Source of the DNA: Ruminococcaceae bacterium UBA1244
GTDB lineage: Bacteria; Bacillota; Clostridia; Oscillospirales; Acutalibacteraceae
Reading direction: 5' to 3'
Assembly: GCA_002308635.1 (NCBI GenBank)
Contig: DBWG01000109.1
Coordinates: 27,612 to 37,074 of the forward strand
Length of the DNA: 9,463 bases
Of this stretch, positions 1 through 7,400 are shown in pieces. Within the stretch, counting starts at the first letter, position 1. Every line of letters begins with the position of its first letter. Made by a program: the position numbers and the translations under genes. The notes under the pieces were generated by a model, which worked only from the letters and a program-made list of their open reading frames with translations, did no database searches and was not told where the DNA came from.

Positions 1-5
1 GTGAA

Positions 6-36
6 TTCCAAAACAGTCCGGTGGACTGTTTTGGAA
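6..36. repeat. Strong inverted repeat, 14-bp arms
   Basis: The arms at 6-19 and 23-36 are perfectly complementary over 14 bp around a 3-nt spacer. No T-run follows on either side, so it is not a convincing intrinsic terminator. It lies immediately before a second strong inverted repeat (39-67). Paired palindromes like this are typical of dispersed intergenic repeats of the REP type, but only one copy is visible here, so that identity is inference. It could instead be part of the 3' end of a transcript that starts left of the window. Confidence 0.7.
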
Positions 37-38
37 GA

Positions 39-67
39 GGGGATGCCCTGCGCAAGAGGGCATCCCC
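39..67. repeat. Second inverted repeat, 10-bp arms
   Basis: The GC-rich arm at 39-48 pairs perfectly with 58-67 around a 9-nt loop, and 38:68 and 37:69 extend the helix weakly. Only two T residues follow the 3' arm, so termination would be poor. Together with the repeat at 6-36 and a weaker hairpin at 79-94 (cggaa/ttccg), it makes positions 1-100 almost continuously structured. This would fit a mobile or dispersed palindromic element, or an RNA 3' end, rather than coding sequence. Confidence 0.65.
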
Positions 68-196
68 TTGTTGCGGTTCGGAAAAACTATTCCGCTGCGA
101 ACAGCAGCACAGAGCAAACTGCCCCCTATTCTTTATGAGCCGTTCGTATCCATAAATAAGTGAGCCATAGATCGGTAAAATATACAATTATATATC

Positions 197-225
197 TTGC
201 AAAAGACAAGGATATGTGCTATAAT
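197..225 (+). promoter_or_regulatory. Sigma-A promoter of the hyd maturation operon
   Basis: The -35 box TTGCAA (197-202) and the -10 box TATAAT (220-225) are separated by exactly 17 nt. The -10 is preceded by TGC (217-219), which makes it an extended -10 element. Transcription should start near 231-233, giving a 5' leader of about 150 nt before the ATG at 385. No other strong promoter is visible between here and the end of hydF, so this one probably drives all four genes. Confidence 0.8.
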
Positions 226-231
226 TCAGAA

Positions 232-359
232 AGTGCCTTCGGGCAAAAAATATGATCAATAATTCTGACACGAAAGGTCAGTCCTGACGTGAAAGAGTGA
301 CAGTATACCAAAATAGTACTATCGTATATTTGTGCGCTCTTTCGGGAGCGCACTTTTTT
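232..359 (+). promoter_or_regulatory. Candidate transcription attenuator / riboswitch leader
   Basis: The leader lies between the promoter and the first ribosome binding site and ends in an intrinsic terminator. It opens with a hairpin closed by a UUCG tetraloop (stem 234-237/242-245). Next come two near-identical 12-mers (265-276 and 284-295, differing at two positions) flanking GTCAG. Segment 269-291 can form a hairpin through 269-272/288-291 and 275-277/283-285. Segment 290-299 can pair with 335-344, 10 bp including two G-U pairs, and 302-308 with 324-330. That extended helix takes up the 5' arm of the terminator and would act as an antiterminator. This is the layout of a transcriptional riboswitch or a protein-responsive attenuator. 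I compared it from memory with the SAM, c-di-GMP, THF, ZTP, Moco, NiCo and fluoride classes and saw no match. The ligand or binding protein is unknown. Confidence 0.6.
332..359 (+). terminator. Intrinsic terminator in the 5' leader
   Basis: A GC-rich 8-bp stem pairs 332-339 with 346-353, plus a U-G pair (340/345) closing a UUCG loop (341-344). It is followed directly by six T residues (354-359). It lies inside the transcribed leader, 13 nt before the AGGAGG of the first gene. It must therefore be read through or prevented from folding for the operon to be expressed, which points to attenuation control. Confidence 0.85.
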
Positions 360-384
360 GTGTCCAAATCAAGGAGGAAACAAA

Positions 385-630
385 ATGGAAGAAAGAGTAT
401 CTATTATCGGCATAATCGTAGAAAACACCGATTCCGTTGACAAGCTCAACGCAGTTCTGCATGAGTACGGAAATTATATTATCGGCAGAATGGGCATACC
501 CTATCAGAAAAAAGATCTTAATGTAATCAGCATTGCACTTGATGCCCCGATGGATGTTATAAACACACTTTCGGGAAAGATCGGTCAGCTTGACGGCGTA
601 AGCTCAAAGGTCGTCTGTTCAAAAAACTGA
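385..630 (+). CDS. TM1266-family iron-only hydrogenase system regulator
   Basis: This small protein of 81 residues begins MEERVSIIGIIVEN and has alternating hydrophobic strands and helices, consistent with the compact ACT/NikR C-terminal-like fold of the TM1266 family. Members are encoded beside [FeFe]-hydrogenase maturation genes and are annotated as putative regulators. The precise role, whether sensing a ligand or binding nucleic acid, is not established to my knowledge. There is no DNA-binding domain in the sequence, and the length is normal for the family. I chose the ATG at 385 because AGGAGG (373-378) sits at good spacing. A TTG at 358 in the same frame lies in the terminator T-run and upstream of that ribosome binding site. 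The gene is first in the operon, directly after the leader terminator, and only one base separates its stop from the hydE start, so the two are probably translationally coupled. Confidence 0.85.
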   Translation: MEERVSIIGIIVENTDSVDKLNAVLHEYGNYIIGRMGIPYQKKDLNVISIALDAPMDVINTLSGKIGQLDGVSSKVVCSKN

Positions 631-631
631 C

Positions 632-1702
632 ATGAAAAAACTTATCGACAAACTCGAAAAAGAAACAGTCCTCTCAAAGGACGAATACAAATATCTTATC
701 GAAAACTTCACTCCCGAACTCTCGGAATATCTCTTTGAAAAGTCAAGAGAAGTCCGCCATAAATACTATGGTCACGACATCTATATCCGTGGTCTGATAG
801 AATTTACAAATTTCTGTAAGAACGATTGCCTTTACTGCGGTATCAGGTGTTCAAACAGAAATGTTCAGAGGTACAGACTCACAGAAGAAGATATCCTTTC
901 CTGCTGCAAAAACGGTCATGAACTCGGATTCAGAACTTTTGTATTGCAGGGCGGTGAAGACCCCTATTTTACCTGCGAAAGAATGACCGGACTGATACAA
1001 AAAATCAAACACTCTTTCCCGGAATGTGCCCTGACACTCTCCGTCGGTGAAAAATCCACAGAGGAATATCAGGCATACTTTGACGCAGGCGCAGACCGCT
1101 ATCTTCTCAGGCACGAAACCGCAAATGACTGTCACTACAGAATGATTCACCCCGAATCCATGTCCCCTGAAAACCGAAAGCGCTGTCTGTATGATCTCAA
1201 AAGAATAGGCTTTCAGACAGGCTGCGGATTCATGGTCGGCTCACCGTTCCAGACAGCAGAAAATCTTGCCGAAGATATGCTCTTTATAAAAGAACTCCAG
1301 CCCCAGATGGTCGGCATAGGGCCTTTTATACCTCAGCATGACACCCCGTTTGCTGACAAAAAAAGCGGCACTCTTGAGCTTACTCTCTTTATGCTCGGTC
1401 TTTTGCGTCTGACACTGCCAAACGTTTTACTGCCGTCCACTACCGCTCTCGGAACTATCCACCCGAAAGGCCGTGAACTTGGCATACTTGCCGGCGCAAA
1501 CGTAGTAATGCCGAACCTGTCACCCGTTGCGGTAAGAAACAAGTATCTTCTCTATGACAATAAGATATGCACCGGCGATGAAGCTGCTGAATGTAAAAAC
1601 TGTATGCAGCTCAGAATGAGATCTATCGGCTACAATGTAGTTGTGAGCCGTGGAGATTATAAAGAAAAATGTACAACGGAGGAAAACCATAATGAAATAT
1701 GA
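632..1702 (+). CDS. hydE: [FeFe]-hydrogenase H-cluster radical SAM maturase HydE
   Basis: HydE is a cytoplasmic radical SAM enzyme that acts on the iron-CO-CN synthon made by HydG while the 2Fe subcluster of the H-cluster is being built. The 356-residue length is normal. The radical SAM motif CX3CX2C is C62, C66, C69, with aromatic Y68 before the last cysteine, and the GGE motif is QGGEDP (106-111). The C-terminal part carries CX7CX2C at C313, C321, C324. This matches the additional iron-sulfur site described for Thermotoga maritima HydE, which some HydE proteins lack and which is not required for maturation. There is no Shine-Dalgarno sequence at normal distance. The ATG is one base after the preceding stop, so translation probably depends on coupling. 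The last 11 bases overlap the start of hydG. ThiH-like or BioB-like relatives are alternatives by family, but the hyd context and the motifs settle the call. Confidence 0.95.
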   Translation: MKKLIDKLEKETVLSKDEYKYLIENFTPELSEYLFEKSREVRHKYYGHDIYIRGLIEFTNFCKNDCLYCGIRCSNRNVQRYRLTEEDILSCCKNGHELGFRTFVLQGGEDPYFTCERMTGLIQKIKHSFPECALTLSVGEKSTEEYQAYFDAGADRYLLRHETANDCHYRMIHPESMSPENRKRCLYDLKRIGFQTGCGFMVGSPFQTAENLAEDMLFIKELQPQMVGIGPFIPQHDTPFADKKSGTLELTLFMLGLLRLTLPNVLLPSTTALGTIHPKGRELGILAGANVVMPNLSPVAVRNKYLLYDNKICTGDEAAECKNCMQLRMRSIGYNVVVSRGDYKEKCTTEENHNEI

Positions 1703-3146
1703 CCCGAAATCACTTGCTGCAGAGGAATTCATCAACCATGAAGAAATTCTCGCAACACTTGAATACGCAGAGCAGAACAAGCATAACCGTGAGCTGATAG
1801 AATCCATCCTCGAAAAAGCCGCTCCCAAAAAGACTGGCAGAGGCGTTGAATGTGCAGGTCTTTCCCACAGAGAAGCAAGCGTACTTCTTGCCTGCGACAT
1901 TCCCGAAATGACAGAAAAAATGTATAACCTTGCCCGCAGGATAAAGGAAGCTTTCTACGGCAACCGCATAGTCATGTTTGCTCCTCTCTATCTCTCAAAC
2001 TACTGCGTGAACAAGTGCGTTTACTGCCCCTATCACTATCAGAACAAGGAAATCCCCAGAAAGAAACTTACTCAGGAAGAAGTAAAACAGGAAGTCATCG
2101 CTCTTCAGGATATGGGACACAAGCGTCTTGCCATCGAGAGCGGTGAAGACCCCATAAACAACCCGATAGAATATATCCTCGACTGCATAAAGACTATCTA
2201 CAGCGTTCAGCACAAGAACGGCGCTATCCGCCGTGTCAATGTCAACATTGCCGCAACTACTGTTGAAAACTACCGCAAGCTCAAGGAAGCCGGAATCGGA
2301 ACATACATCCTCTTCCAGGAGACCTACCACAAAGAAAGCTATGAAAAGCTTCATCCCGCAGGACCTAAGCACAACTACGCATACCACACCGAAGCTATGG
2401 ACAGAGCCATGGAAGGCGGCATCGACGATGTAGGTCTCGGCGTACTCTTCGGTCTTGAACTCTACAAATACGAATTTGCGGGCATCCTCATGCACGCTGA
2501 ACATCTTGAAGCCGTTCACGGCGTAGGCCCTCACACAATAAGCGTTCCCAGAATCAAACGTGCCGCAGATATCGACCCGTCAGTATTTGACAACGGTATT
2601 GACGATGATACCTTTGCAAAGATAATCGCCTGCATCCGTATCGCAGTTCCCTATACAGGCATGATAATCTCTACCCGTGAGAGCGAAGAGTGCCGTGCTA
2701 AGGTCATGGGTCTCGGCATTTCACAGATCTCCGGCGGTTCAAGAACTTCTGTCGGCGGTTATGCAGGTTACTCCTCAGACGAAAGACCCCACGATACCGA
2801 ACAGTTTGACGTATCCGACCAACGTTCACTTGATGAAGTTGTCCGCTGGCTCATGGAAAAGGGCTATATCCCGTCATTCTGTACAGCCTGCTACCGTGAG
2901 GGCAGAACAGGCGACCGCTTTATGGCTCTCTGCAAAGTCGGTCAGATACAGAACTGCTGTCACCCCAATGCTCTTATGACATTGCAGGAGTTCCTCACAG
3001 ACTATGCTTCTCCCGAAACAAAGAAGATCGGTGAAGAACTTATCGCCCGTGAGATACTGAACGTACCGGACGAAAAACGCCGTGAAAAGGCTATGAACTA
3101 TCTTGAAGAAATAAAGACCGTCGGAAAACGTGATTTCCGTTTCTGA
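1692..3146 (+). CDS. hydG: [FeFe]-hydrogenase H-cluster radical SAM maturase HydG (tyrosine lyase)
   Basis: HydG cleaves L-tyrosine with SAM to p-cresol and dehydroglycine, and converts the latter to the CO and CN- ligands carried by an iron synthon for the H-cluster. The protein has 484 residues, about normal. The N-terminal radical SAM motif CX3CX2C is C105, C109, C112 (YCVNKCVYC), followed by IESGEDP (148-154). The C-terminal domain carries the HydG signature CX2CX22C at C397, C400, C423 (FCTACYREGRTGDRF), which binds the second cluster with its dangler iron. That signature separates HydG from the thiamine enzyme ThiH, which lacks it. I chose ATG 1692 because GGAGG (1678-1682) is 9 nt upstream. 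An in-frame start at 1650 would overlap hydE further and has no ribosome binding site. The gene overlaps the hydE end by 11 nt and is followed 16 nt later by hydF. Confidence 0.96.
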   Translation: MKYDPKSLAAEEFINHEEILATLEYAEQNKHNRELIESILEKAAPKKTGRGVECAGLSHREASVLLACDIPEMTEKMYNLARRIKEAFYGNRIVMFAPLYLSNYCVNKCVYCPYHYQNKEIPRKKLTQEEVKQEVIALQDMGHKRLAIESGEDPINNPIEYILDCIKTIYSVQHKNGAIRRVNVNIAATTVENYRKLKEAGIGTYILFQETYHKESYEKLHPAGPKHNYAYHTEAMDRAMEGGIDDVGLGVLFGLELYKYEFAGILMHAEHLEAVHGVGPHTISVPRIKRAADIDPSVFDNGIDDDTFAKIIACIRIAVPYTGMIISTRESEECRAKVMGLGISQISGGSRTSVGGYAGYSSDERPHDTEQFDVSDQRSLDEVVRWLMEKGYIPSFCTACYREGRTGDRFMALCKVGQIQNCCHPNALMTLQEFLTDYASPETKKIGEELIAREILNVPDEKRREKAMNYLEEIKTVGKRDFRF

Positions 3147-3162
3147 GAAATGCGGTGAGAAT

Positions 3163-4371
3163 ATGAGCCTTAATTCAACGCCGTCATCCGACAGAGTGCA
3201 TATATCATTTTTCGGACGCAGAAACGCAGGAAAATCCAGTGTTGTAAATGCCGTTACCGGACAGAACCTTGCAATAGTATCTGACGTTGCCGGAACGACT
3301 ACCGACCCCGTACTAAAAGCAATGGAGCTTCTTCCGCTCGGTCCTGTCGTTATAATCGACACCCCCGGAATTGACGATGAAGGCGAGCTTGGCGCACTGA
3401 GAGTAAAGCGAAGCTATCAGATGCTCAACAAAACGGACGTTGCAGTGCTTGTCATTGACTCCAAAAAGGGCTTCACAAACGAAGACACCCTCCTCCTTGA
3501 AAAGATAAAAGCCAAAAACATCCCGTATATCGTGGTCTACAACAAGAACGATCTTCTTGAAGTCAGTTCTCTTTCCGAAAACGAGATCAGCGTCAGCGCC
3601 CTGACCGGAAATGGCATTTATGAACTCAAGGAGCTTATCGCAAAACAGGCAGGCACAAACAAACCTGAAAAACACATAGTTTCGGATATGCTTGACGCAG
3701 GCGACCACGTTGTTCTTGTTGTACCGATAGACAGTGCCGCCCCAAAGGGCAGACTTATCCTTCCTCAGCAGCAGACCATCCGTGATATCATCGACAATCA
3801 TTCATTCTGTACTGTTGTCCAGCCGTCCGAGCTTGCCGCTGTTCTTTCGTCAATGCAAAAAAAGCCCAAGATGGTTATAACCGACAGTCAGGCATTCAAA
3901 GAAGTCAGCGCAATAGTACCGGATGATATAACCCTCACCTCATTTTCAATTCTTTTCGCAAACTACAAGGGCAATCTCCGTCTTGCGGTTTCGGGTGTAA
4001 CGGCACTTGACACATTACAGGACGGCGACACCATACTCATGTCAGAGGGCTGTACGCATCACCGCCAGTGTGACGATATCGGCACAGTAAAGATTCCCCG
4101 TCTCATAAAGAAATACAGCGGCAAGAATGTTAATTTTGAATGGACATCCGGAACGGAATTTTCCGAAAATCTCCGCAAATACAAGATGGTCATTCACTGC
4201 GGCGGCTGTATGCTGAACGAGCGTGAAATGCAGTACCGCCTGAAATGCGCCGAAGACGAAGGCATACCCATCACAAACTACGGAACTGCCATCGCCCACA
4301 TGAACGGCATACTTTTCCGCAGTCTTGCGCCTTTCCCCGAACTGCAAAAATTCCTGAAACAGAAAAAGTGA
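3163..4371 (+). CDS. hydF: [FeFe]-hydrogenase maturation GTPase HydF
   Basis: HydF is the scaffold and carrier on which the 2Fe subcluster is assembled before transfer to apo-hydrogenase. The protein has 402 residues. The N-terminal Era/TrmE-like GTPase domain shows the P-loop GRRNAGKS (18-25), switch I threonines 45-47, DTPG (66-69), NKND (127-130) and SAL (145-147). A dimerisation domain follows at about 175-275. The C-terminal [4Fe-4S] domain carries the conserved C297-x-H299 and HCGGC (345-349) set, matching the family pattern CxHx~45HCxxC. The ATG at 3163 gives the family-typical N-terminus MSLNSTPSSDR. The only upstream SD-like stretch (GGTGAG, 3154-3159) is close to the start, so coupling to hydG, which ends 16 nt earlier, probably helps. 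A GTG at 3130 is in frame but lies inside hydG. This is the last gene of the operon. Confidence 0.95.
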   Translation: MSLNSTPSSDRVHISFFGRRNAGKSSVVNAVTGQNLAIVSDVAGTTTDPVLKAMELLPLGPVVIIDTPGIDDEGELGALRVKRSYQMLNKTDVAVLVIDSKKGFTNEDTLLLEKIKAKNIPYIVVYNKNDLLEVSSLSENEISVSALTGNGIYELKELIAKQAGTNKPEKHIVSDMLDAGDHVVLVVPIDSAAPKGRLILPQQQTIRDIIDNHSFCTVVQPSELAAVLSSMQKKPKMVITDSQAFKEVSAIVPDDITLTSFSILFANYKGNLRLAVSGVTALDTLQDGDTILMSEGCTHHRQCDDIGTVKIPRLIKKYSGKNVNFEWTSGTEFSENLRKYKMVIHCGGCMLNEREMQYRLKCAEDEGIPITNYGTAIAHMNGILFRSLAPFPELQKFLKQKK

Positions 4372-4376
4372 ATATT

Positions 4377-4418
4377 AAAAGGTGTATTCTCCGGAAACGT
4401 TCGGAAAATACACCTTTT
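4377..4418. terminator. Terminator, probably bidirectional, between hydF and dnaE
   Basis: A 12-bp helix pairs 4377-4388 with 4407-4418. After one mismatch it continues (4390-4393/4402-4405) to an 8-nt loop. On the + strand the 3' arm runs into TTTTT (4415-4419), starting 43 nt after the hydF stop. On the - strand the 3' arm ends in TTTT and then AATATT, so it could also end dnaE transcripts, which arrive from the other side. Use on the + strand is well supported; use on the - strand is likely. Confidence 0.8.
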
Positions 4419-4449
4419 TATTATAAAACAAACGCAAAGCGTTACATCA

Positions 4450-4467
4450 ACTCCACACTCCACACTC
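4450..4467. repeat. Short tandem repeat, 7-bp period
   Basis: ACTCCAC is repeated about 2.6 times in the short gap between the terminator and the dnaE stop codon. The rest of the gap holds a small 5-bp hairpin (4431-4435/4439-4443) and nothing else I can support. No function is implied. It may simply be slippage-prone intergenic DNA. Confidence 0.4.
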
Positions 4468-4480
4468 AAATAACTCCTCA

Positions 4481-7400
4481 CTAATTTACAAGTGCAACGT
4501 TTTCTTCGCCGATGCGCTTTTTCAGTTCCCGGAGCATTGTTGGATTAGGGTCTATCCACATATTCGAGGGTGTCTGCCAGAGTTTGTTCTCTTTTGTGAA
4601 ATAAATATACAGCGGCATTGTGCCGTCAAATATATCAACTATCTGTATGGCTCTCGTATATTCATTGCAGGTGTTGTCCGGAATACGAAGATACAGTCCC
4701 TTTTTCTTGGGCTTTTTCTTTTCTTCGGGCAGTCTGGGCCGGACTGACTGTGAAATCTTTTTCGGCGCTGTCTGGATAGTGTCGCAGATTATCTTTCTGT
4801 CGTCCTCGTCACGGCTGCTTATCGTGCCGGCTATCCTCAGAACATTTCCCTCCTGCAAAAGTCCGCCGTATTCCATGAGAGTGTTCGGAAAAACTATCAT
4901 CTCGACCGTTCCGTATTTGTCCTCGATATCAACAAAAGCCATCTGCTGACCGTTCTTGGTGGTTTTCAGCTTGACCTTTGAAACTATCGCAAAGACATCG
5001 ACTTTCTTTCCGTCAGAATAAGTGCGGTCGTCATTTGAAACGATATCATTTATTCTGTCGGCTTTTACAGTGTTGATAACATCGTCATATTCCGAGAGCG
5101 GGTGTCCCGAAAGATACAGCCCCGCACACTGCTTTTCCATGTCAAGCAGATCCACCGGAGGAAATTCCGAAACAACAGGAAGCGTGGGTTCGTTTGATTC
5201 TTCGGGGTTCATACCAAAAAGATCAAGCTGTCCTTCAATGCTCCTGCTCCTTTCTGCGGAAATAAAATCAAGGAACTGATCCATCGAAAGAAGCATCTGA
5301 CGGCGGTTTGCACCAAGACCGTCAAGCGCACCGCAGCGGATAAGACTCTCCAACGCACGGCGGTTGAGTTCCGTTCCGTACATTCTGCTGCAAAAGTCGA
5401 AAAACGACGTGAATTTTCCATTTCGTCTTTCACGCATTATTTTTTCTATAAGTCCTCTGCCCAGATTCTTTACAGCCATAAGTCCGAAATTTATCCGGCT
5501 TCCGTTTACTGTGAATCCGACATTGCTTTCGTTGACATGGGGAGGTATAACTCTTATCCCGTGACGGCTGCACTCGTCAATATAAACTGCGACCTTTCCG
5601 GAATTGTCAAGAACGCTCGTAAGCAGTGCCGCAAAATACTCGCAGGGATAGTGCTTTTTAAGATATGCCGTCTGATAGGATATAAGAGCATAACAGGCGG
5701 CATGGGATTTGTTGAAGGCATAGGACGCAAAGCTTTCCATTTCAGCGAATATTTCCTTTGCGGTCTCTTCGGGAACTCCTCGCCTTATACAGCCGTCTAC
5801 AATTACATTGCCGCTGTCATCGGTAAGACCGTAGATAAAGACCTTTCTTTCCTGCTCCATGACGGATTTTTTCTTTTTGGACATAGCCCTGCGGACGATA
5901 TCGGCTCTTCCTAAAGAATAGCCCGCAAGGGAACGGAATATCTGCATTACCTGCTCCTGATAGACAATACAGCCATAAGTGACCTTTAATATCGGTTCAA
6001 GAAGCGGGTGCTTGAATGTCACCTTTTCGGGGTTGTGGCGGTTCTCTATATATCTCGGAATTGAATCCATAGGTCCGGGACGGTAAAGCGAAATTACGGC
6101 TATAATATCCTCCATGTTTTCCGGACGGAGCTGAGTGAGGACATTTTTCATTCCTGCGGATTCAAACTGGAATACTCCTTCGGTATCGCCGTCCGAAAAG
6201 AGCCTGAAAACTTCCTTGTCATCATCAGGGATCTTATCAATGCGGAAATCCGGCTCGTTTTTGCGTATGCTCATTTCGGCATCGTTCAGTACGGTAAGAT
6301 TCCTCAGACCCAGAAAATCCATTTTGAGAAGCCCAAGCTCATCGAGTGTAGTCATCGTGAACTGGGTTACAACAGCATCGTCGTTCTTTGCAAGCGGAAC
6401 ATAATCGCTTACCGGCTTTTCGGTTATAACGACTCCTGCGGCATGAGTGGTTGTATGGCGGGGAGTGCCTTCAAGCTTTGAAGCGGTATCGATAAGGTCG
6501 TGTATCTGCGGATCGCCGTCATACATTTCTTTAAGCTCTTTTGAAATGTTAAGAGCCTTTTCTATAGTCATCCCAAGGTCGCCGGGAATAAGCTTTGCCG
6601 CCTTGTCGCAGACAGAATAGGGCAGACCGAGCGCCCTGCCCACGTCACGGACTGCACCCTTTGCCGCCATAGTTCCGAATGCGGCTATCTGAGCAACATG
6701 GTCGCTCCCGTATTTGCGGATAACATAGTCTATTACTTCCTGCCGTCTGTCCTTGCAGAAATCTACATCAAAATCGGGCATACTCACTCTTTCGGGATTG
6801 AGAAAACGCTCAAACAAAAGGTCATATTTTATCGGGTCTATTCCGGTTATGCCGATACAATAAGCCGCAAGACTTCCCGCACCTGAGCCTCTTCCCGCAC
6901 CTACCGGAATACCGTGAGTTTTGGCATAAGAAACATAGTCGTTAACGATGAGATAATAGTCAACGTAGCCCATTTTTGAGATGGTGTTTATCTCATATTC
7001 AAGACGGTCAACAAGCGATTGGCCGGGGTTCTCTCCATAATGACGGTAAAGCCCCTTGAAACATTCTTCACGGAAATACTCTGTGTGGTCACGTCCGTCA
7101 GGAACGTCAAAATGCGGAAGTTTGAGCTTTCCGAACTCAAATTCAACATTACAGCGCTCCGCTATTTTTGCGGTATTGTCTGCCGCTTCGGGATGTTCGG
7201 GAAAAAGAGAACGCATTTCGTCTTCGCTTTTGAGGTAAAATTCATTGGTTTTGAACCTCATGGGATTATCGTCATTGACGGTCCTTGCGGTCTGTATGCA
7301 GAGAAGTATATCCTGTATACGGCTGTCCTCCTTGCTGAGATAGTGACAGTCGTTTGTTACAACAAGCGGGATGCTCAGCTCCTGAGAAAGCTTTATTATA

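Noticed and set aside
1..138. Open reading frame starting at GTG 1 and ending at TGA 136-138
   Set aside because: It is cut by the window edge, has no ribosome binding site in view, and most of its first half is two perfect inverted repeats. I recognise no protein family, so I treat it as a repeat element and not as a gene.
265..344. Leader as an ANTAR-type dual hairpin
   Set aside because: Two hairpins with six-base loops carrying the required A1 and G4 cannot be drawn convincingly; the first has a 7-nt loop and the second a very short stem.
232..359. Leader as a c-di-GMP-I, SAM, THF or T-box element
   Set aside because: The conserved core sequences of these classes are absent. GAAA-containing segments recall c-di-GMP-I only superficially, and the leader is too short for a T-box.
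358..384. TTG start extending the TM1266-family protein by nine residues
   Set aside because: The TTG lies in the terminator T-run and the extension would translate the AGGAGG that serves the ATG at 385.
1650..1691. Upstream start for HydG
   Set aside because: There is no SD before it, while ATG 1692 has GGAGG at good spacing and gives a normal HydG length.
1995..2534. Minus-strand open frame (179 codons) opposite hydG
   Set aside because: It is antisense to the conserved radical SAM domain, is hydrophobic in an irregular way and has no family resemblance.
3130..3162. GTG start for HydF inside hydG
   Set aside because: The ATG at 3163 gives the family-typical N-terminus just before the GTPase domain; the extension is not HydF-like.
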